Origin: Chitinophagales bacterium
GTDB taxonomy: Bacteria; Bacteroidota; Bacteroidia; Chitinophagales; Chitinophagaceae
Reading direction: 5' to 3'
Length of the DNA stretch: 64,000 bases
Assembly: GCA_015654595.1 (NCBI GenBank)
Contig: JAATGQ010000041.1
Location: forward strand, 124,001 to 188,000
Position numbers and translations under genes: made by a program. The notes below the pieces were generated by a model. It was not told the origin of the DNA, made no database searches, and saw nothing but the letters and a program-made list of their open reading frames with translations. Shown piece by piece: positions 63,309 through 64,000 of the stretch (position 1 is the stretch's first letter; each line of letters starts with the position of its first letter).

Positions 63309-64000
63309 TATTCAAAAAGGAGACTATCCGCTCCAGGATAAATACCAGCAATAAAAGTATCCAACATATAAAACCGGCGTCCCAATCCCGATGTGTTACA
63401 GCCACTTTCACAGCATTTGCTTTCTTTACTGTCGGAATGATTTGCTCGGGGTCCAACGCCCGCCGGTCCTGACGACTCAGCGAATCCTGTCCGAACAAAA
63501 CCCCTTTCAGCAGGATGGGAAAGCACGGGTCCCATACCAACCCATTCCACGCAGGATCAAGCCGGCTGTAAAAGCGAAAGGTATCCGCACCGCCAACAGC
63601 CGAAAGTATCCCGCGTCCAAATCCATCGGTCCACCTATTCCCACCCATATTCGCATCGATCGCCCCTCCGTTGTCCTTCATCCCCCCGCCACCCATCATC
63701 TCTCCGTTATCCTTCATCCCCCCGTTATCCATTCCGCCCGCCGGCGCTCCCTCGATCTCTTTGCTTACTTCCACGCCCTCCATCCAGGTAGCTGCTTTCT
63801 TTTCTTTCCCCGCTTCATATTTCCAGACATGCAGAAAATGCCCGGCTGGCAATGGTCTGGTAGATAACCAAAACAGCCAGTCTGCGGAATATACGCCCGT
63901 TGGTCCCGCGGCGGCAACATCGATCTTCCGTCGCGTATACTCTCCCACCGCCCTGACCGCAGCTTCCACATAACGGGCATCCTCCCTTCGATCCGCCCCT
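63301..64000 (-). CDS. BatA-like membrane protein, C-terminal part; start beyond right edge
   Basis: Open frame of 233 codons running through the right edge, so the N-terminus is missing; a GTG at 63967-63969 is an internal candidate only. The visible part has YVEAAVRAVGEYTRRKIDV, a beta-strand region (TDTFRFYSRL-like ADTFRFYSRLDPAWNGLVWDPCFPILL), and a single C-terminal helix (ICWILLLLVFILERIVSFL), the layout of the C-terminal half of BatA/aerotolerance-type proteins. A low-complexity run of Gly, Asn, Met and Lys (GGMKDNG occurring repeatedly) sits at about 63615-63760. It overlaps DUF4175 by eight bases and heads the operon that ends in TldD/TldE. Confidence 0.72.
   Translation of the reverse strand, partial: GADRREDARYVEAAVRAVGEYTRRKIDVAAAGPTGVYSADWLFWLSTRPLPAGHFLHVWKYEAGKEKKAATWMEGVEVSKEIEGAPAGGMDNGGMKDNGEMMGGGGMKDNGGAIDANMGGNRWTDGFGRGILSAVGGADTFRFYSRLDPAWNGLVWDPCFPILLKGVLFGQDSLSRQDRRALDPEQIIPTVKKANAVKVAVTHRDWDAGFICWILLLLVFILERIVSFLNNE

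Overview
The window reads as a chromosomal segment of a non-marine Bacteroidota, most likely of the Chitinophagaceae/Chitinophaga type. The support is a SusC/SusD pair with an ECF sigma/FecR switch, a type IX secretion C-terminal sorting domain, TAnnTTTG-like promoter boxes, very weak Shine-Dalgarno sequences, many secreted hydrolases and lipoproteins, DUF4175/Bat-like and TldD/TldE genes, and orphan 800-residue FtsX/MacB-type permeases. By eye the base composition is about 50% GC, except for one clearly AT-rich two-gene island. No tRNA, rRNA, transposase, integrase or CRISPR array was seen.

Layout. 1-2440 (minus): thiamine operon leader with a TPP riboswitch, thiS and the N-terminal 567 codons of thiC, which runs off the left edge and carries a Gly/Ala-rich insertion. 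2722-4772 (plus): AT-rich AAA ATPase plus DUF4276 pair, a defence-like cassette. 4854-9271 (minus): GH51 arabinofuranosidase and a secreted esterase with four CBM6 modules. 9815-12184 (minus): proB-proA. 12262-16122 (minus): operon of a Tat-exported amine oxidase, a Tat-exported HisC-like aminotransferase and a secreted protein ending in a Hint module. 16350-24147 (minus): unknown secreted protein, ECF sigma, FecR, STN-type SusC and SusD, closed by stacked terminators. 24297-31096: DUF218 protein, EndoH-like GH18 lipoprotein, kumamolisin-type S53 peptidase and a penicillin acylase with a Gly/Ala/Ser-rich spacer. 31154-38097 (plus): a molybdopterin-oxidoreductase remnant, then a tightly overlapping light-sensing operon of heme oxygenase, a kinase-less bacteriophytochrome, a giant CheB-CheR-PAS-histidine kinase and a stand-alone receiver. 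38129-42508: SMP-30 lactonase, SGNH hydrolase plus esterase, exported SAM-hydroxide adenosyltransferase and AI-2E-type permease. 42556-51283: AsmA-like 1241-residue protein, ABC permease, M28 peptidase and DUF4097 protein. 51555-53496: two minisatellites bracketing an uncharacterised papain-like protein and lipoprotein pair. 53599-56585: DUF1345 protein, M1 peptidase and a small exported protein. 56715-64000 (minus): operon of a BatA-like protein (cut by the right edge), DUF4175, a membrane GATase-like protein, TldD and TldE.

How the genes work together. The phytochrome operon is self-contained: BphO makes biliverdin, BphP binds it, and the overlapping CheB/CheR/kinase plus receiver would carry the output. 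The FecI/FecR/STN-SusC/SusD set is a classic outer-membrane uptake and signalling locus. The best candidates for undescribed biology are the split phytochrome-CheBR operon, the AT-rich ATPase/DUF4276 cassette, the secreted Hint protein in a Tat-enzyme operon, the papain-like/lipoprotein pair, and the recurring low-complexity insertions inside otherwise conserved enzymes (ThiC, penicillin acylase, DUF4175, BatA-like).
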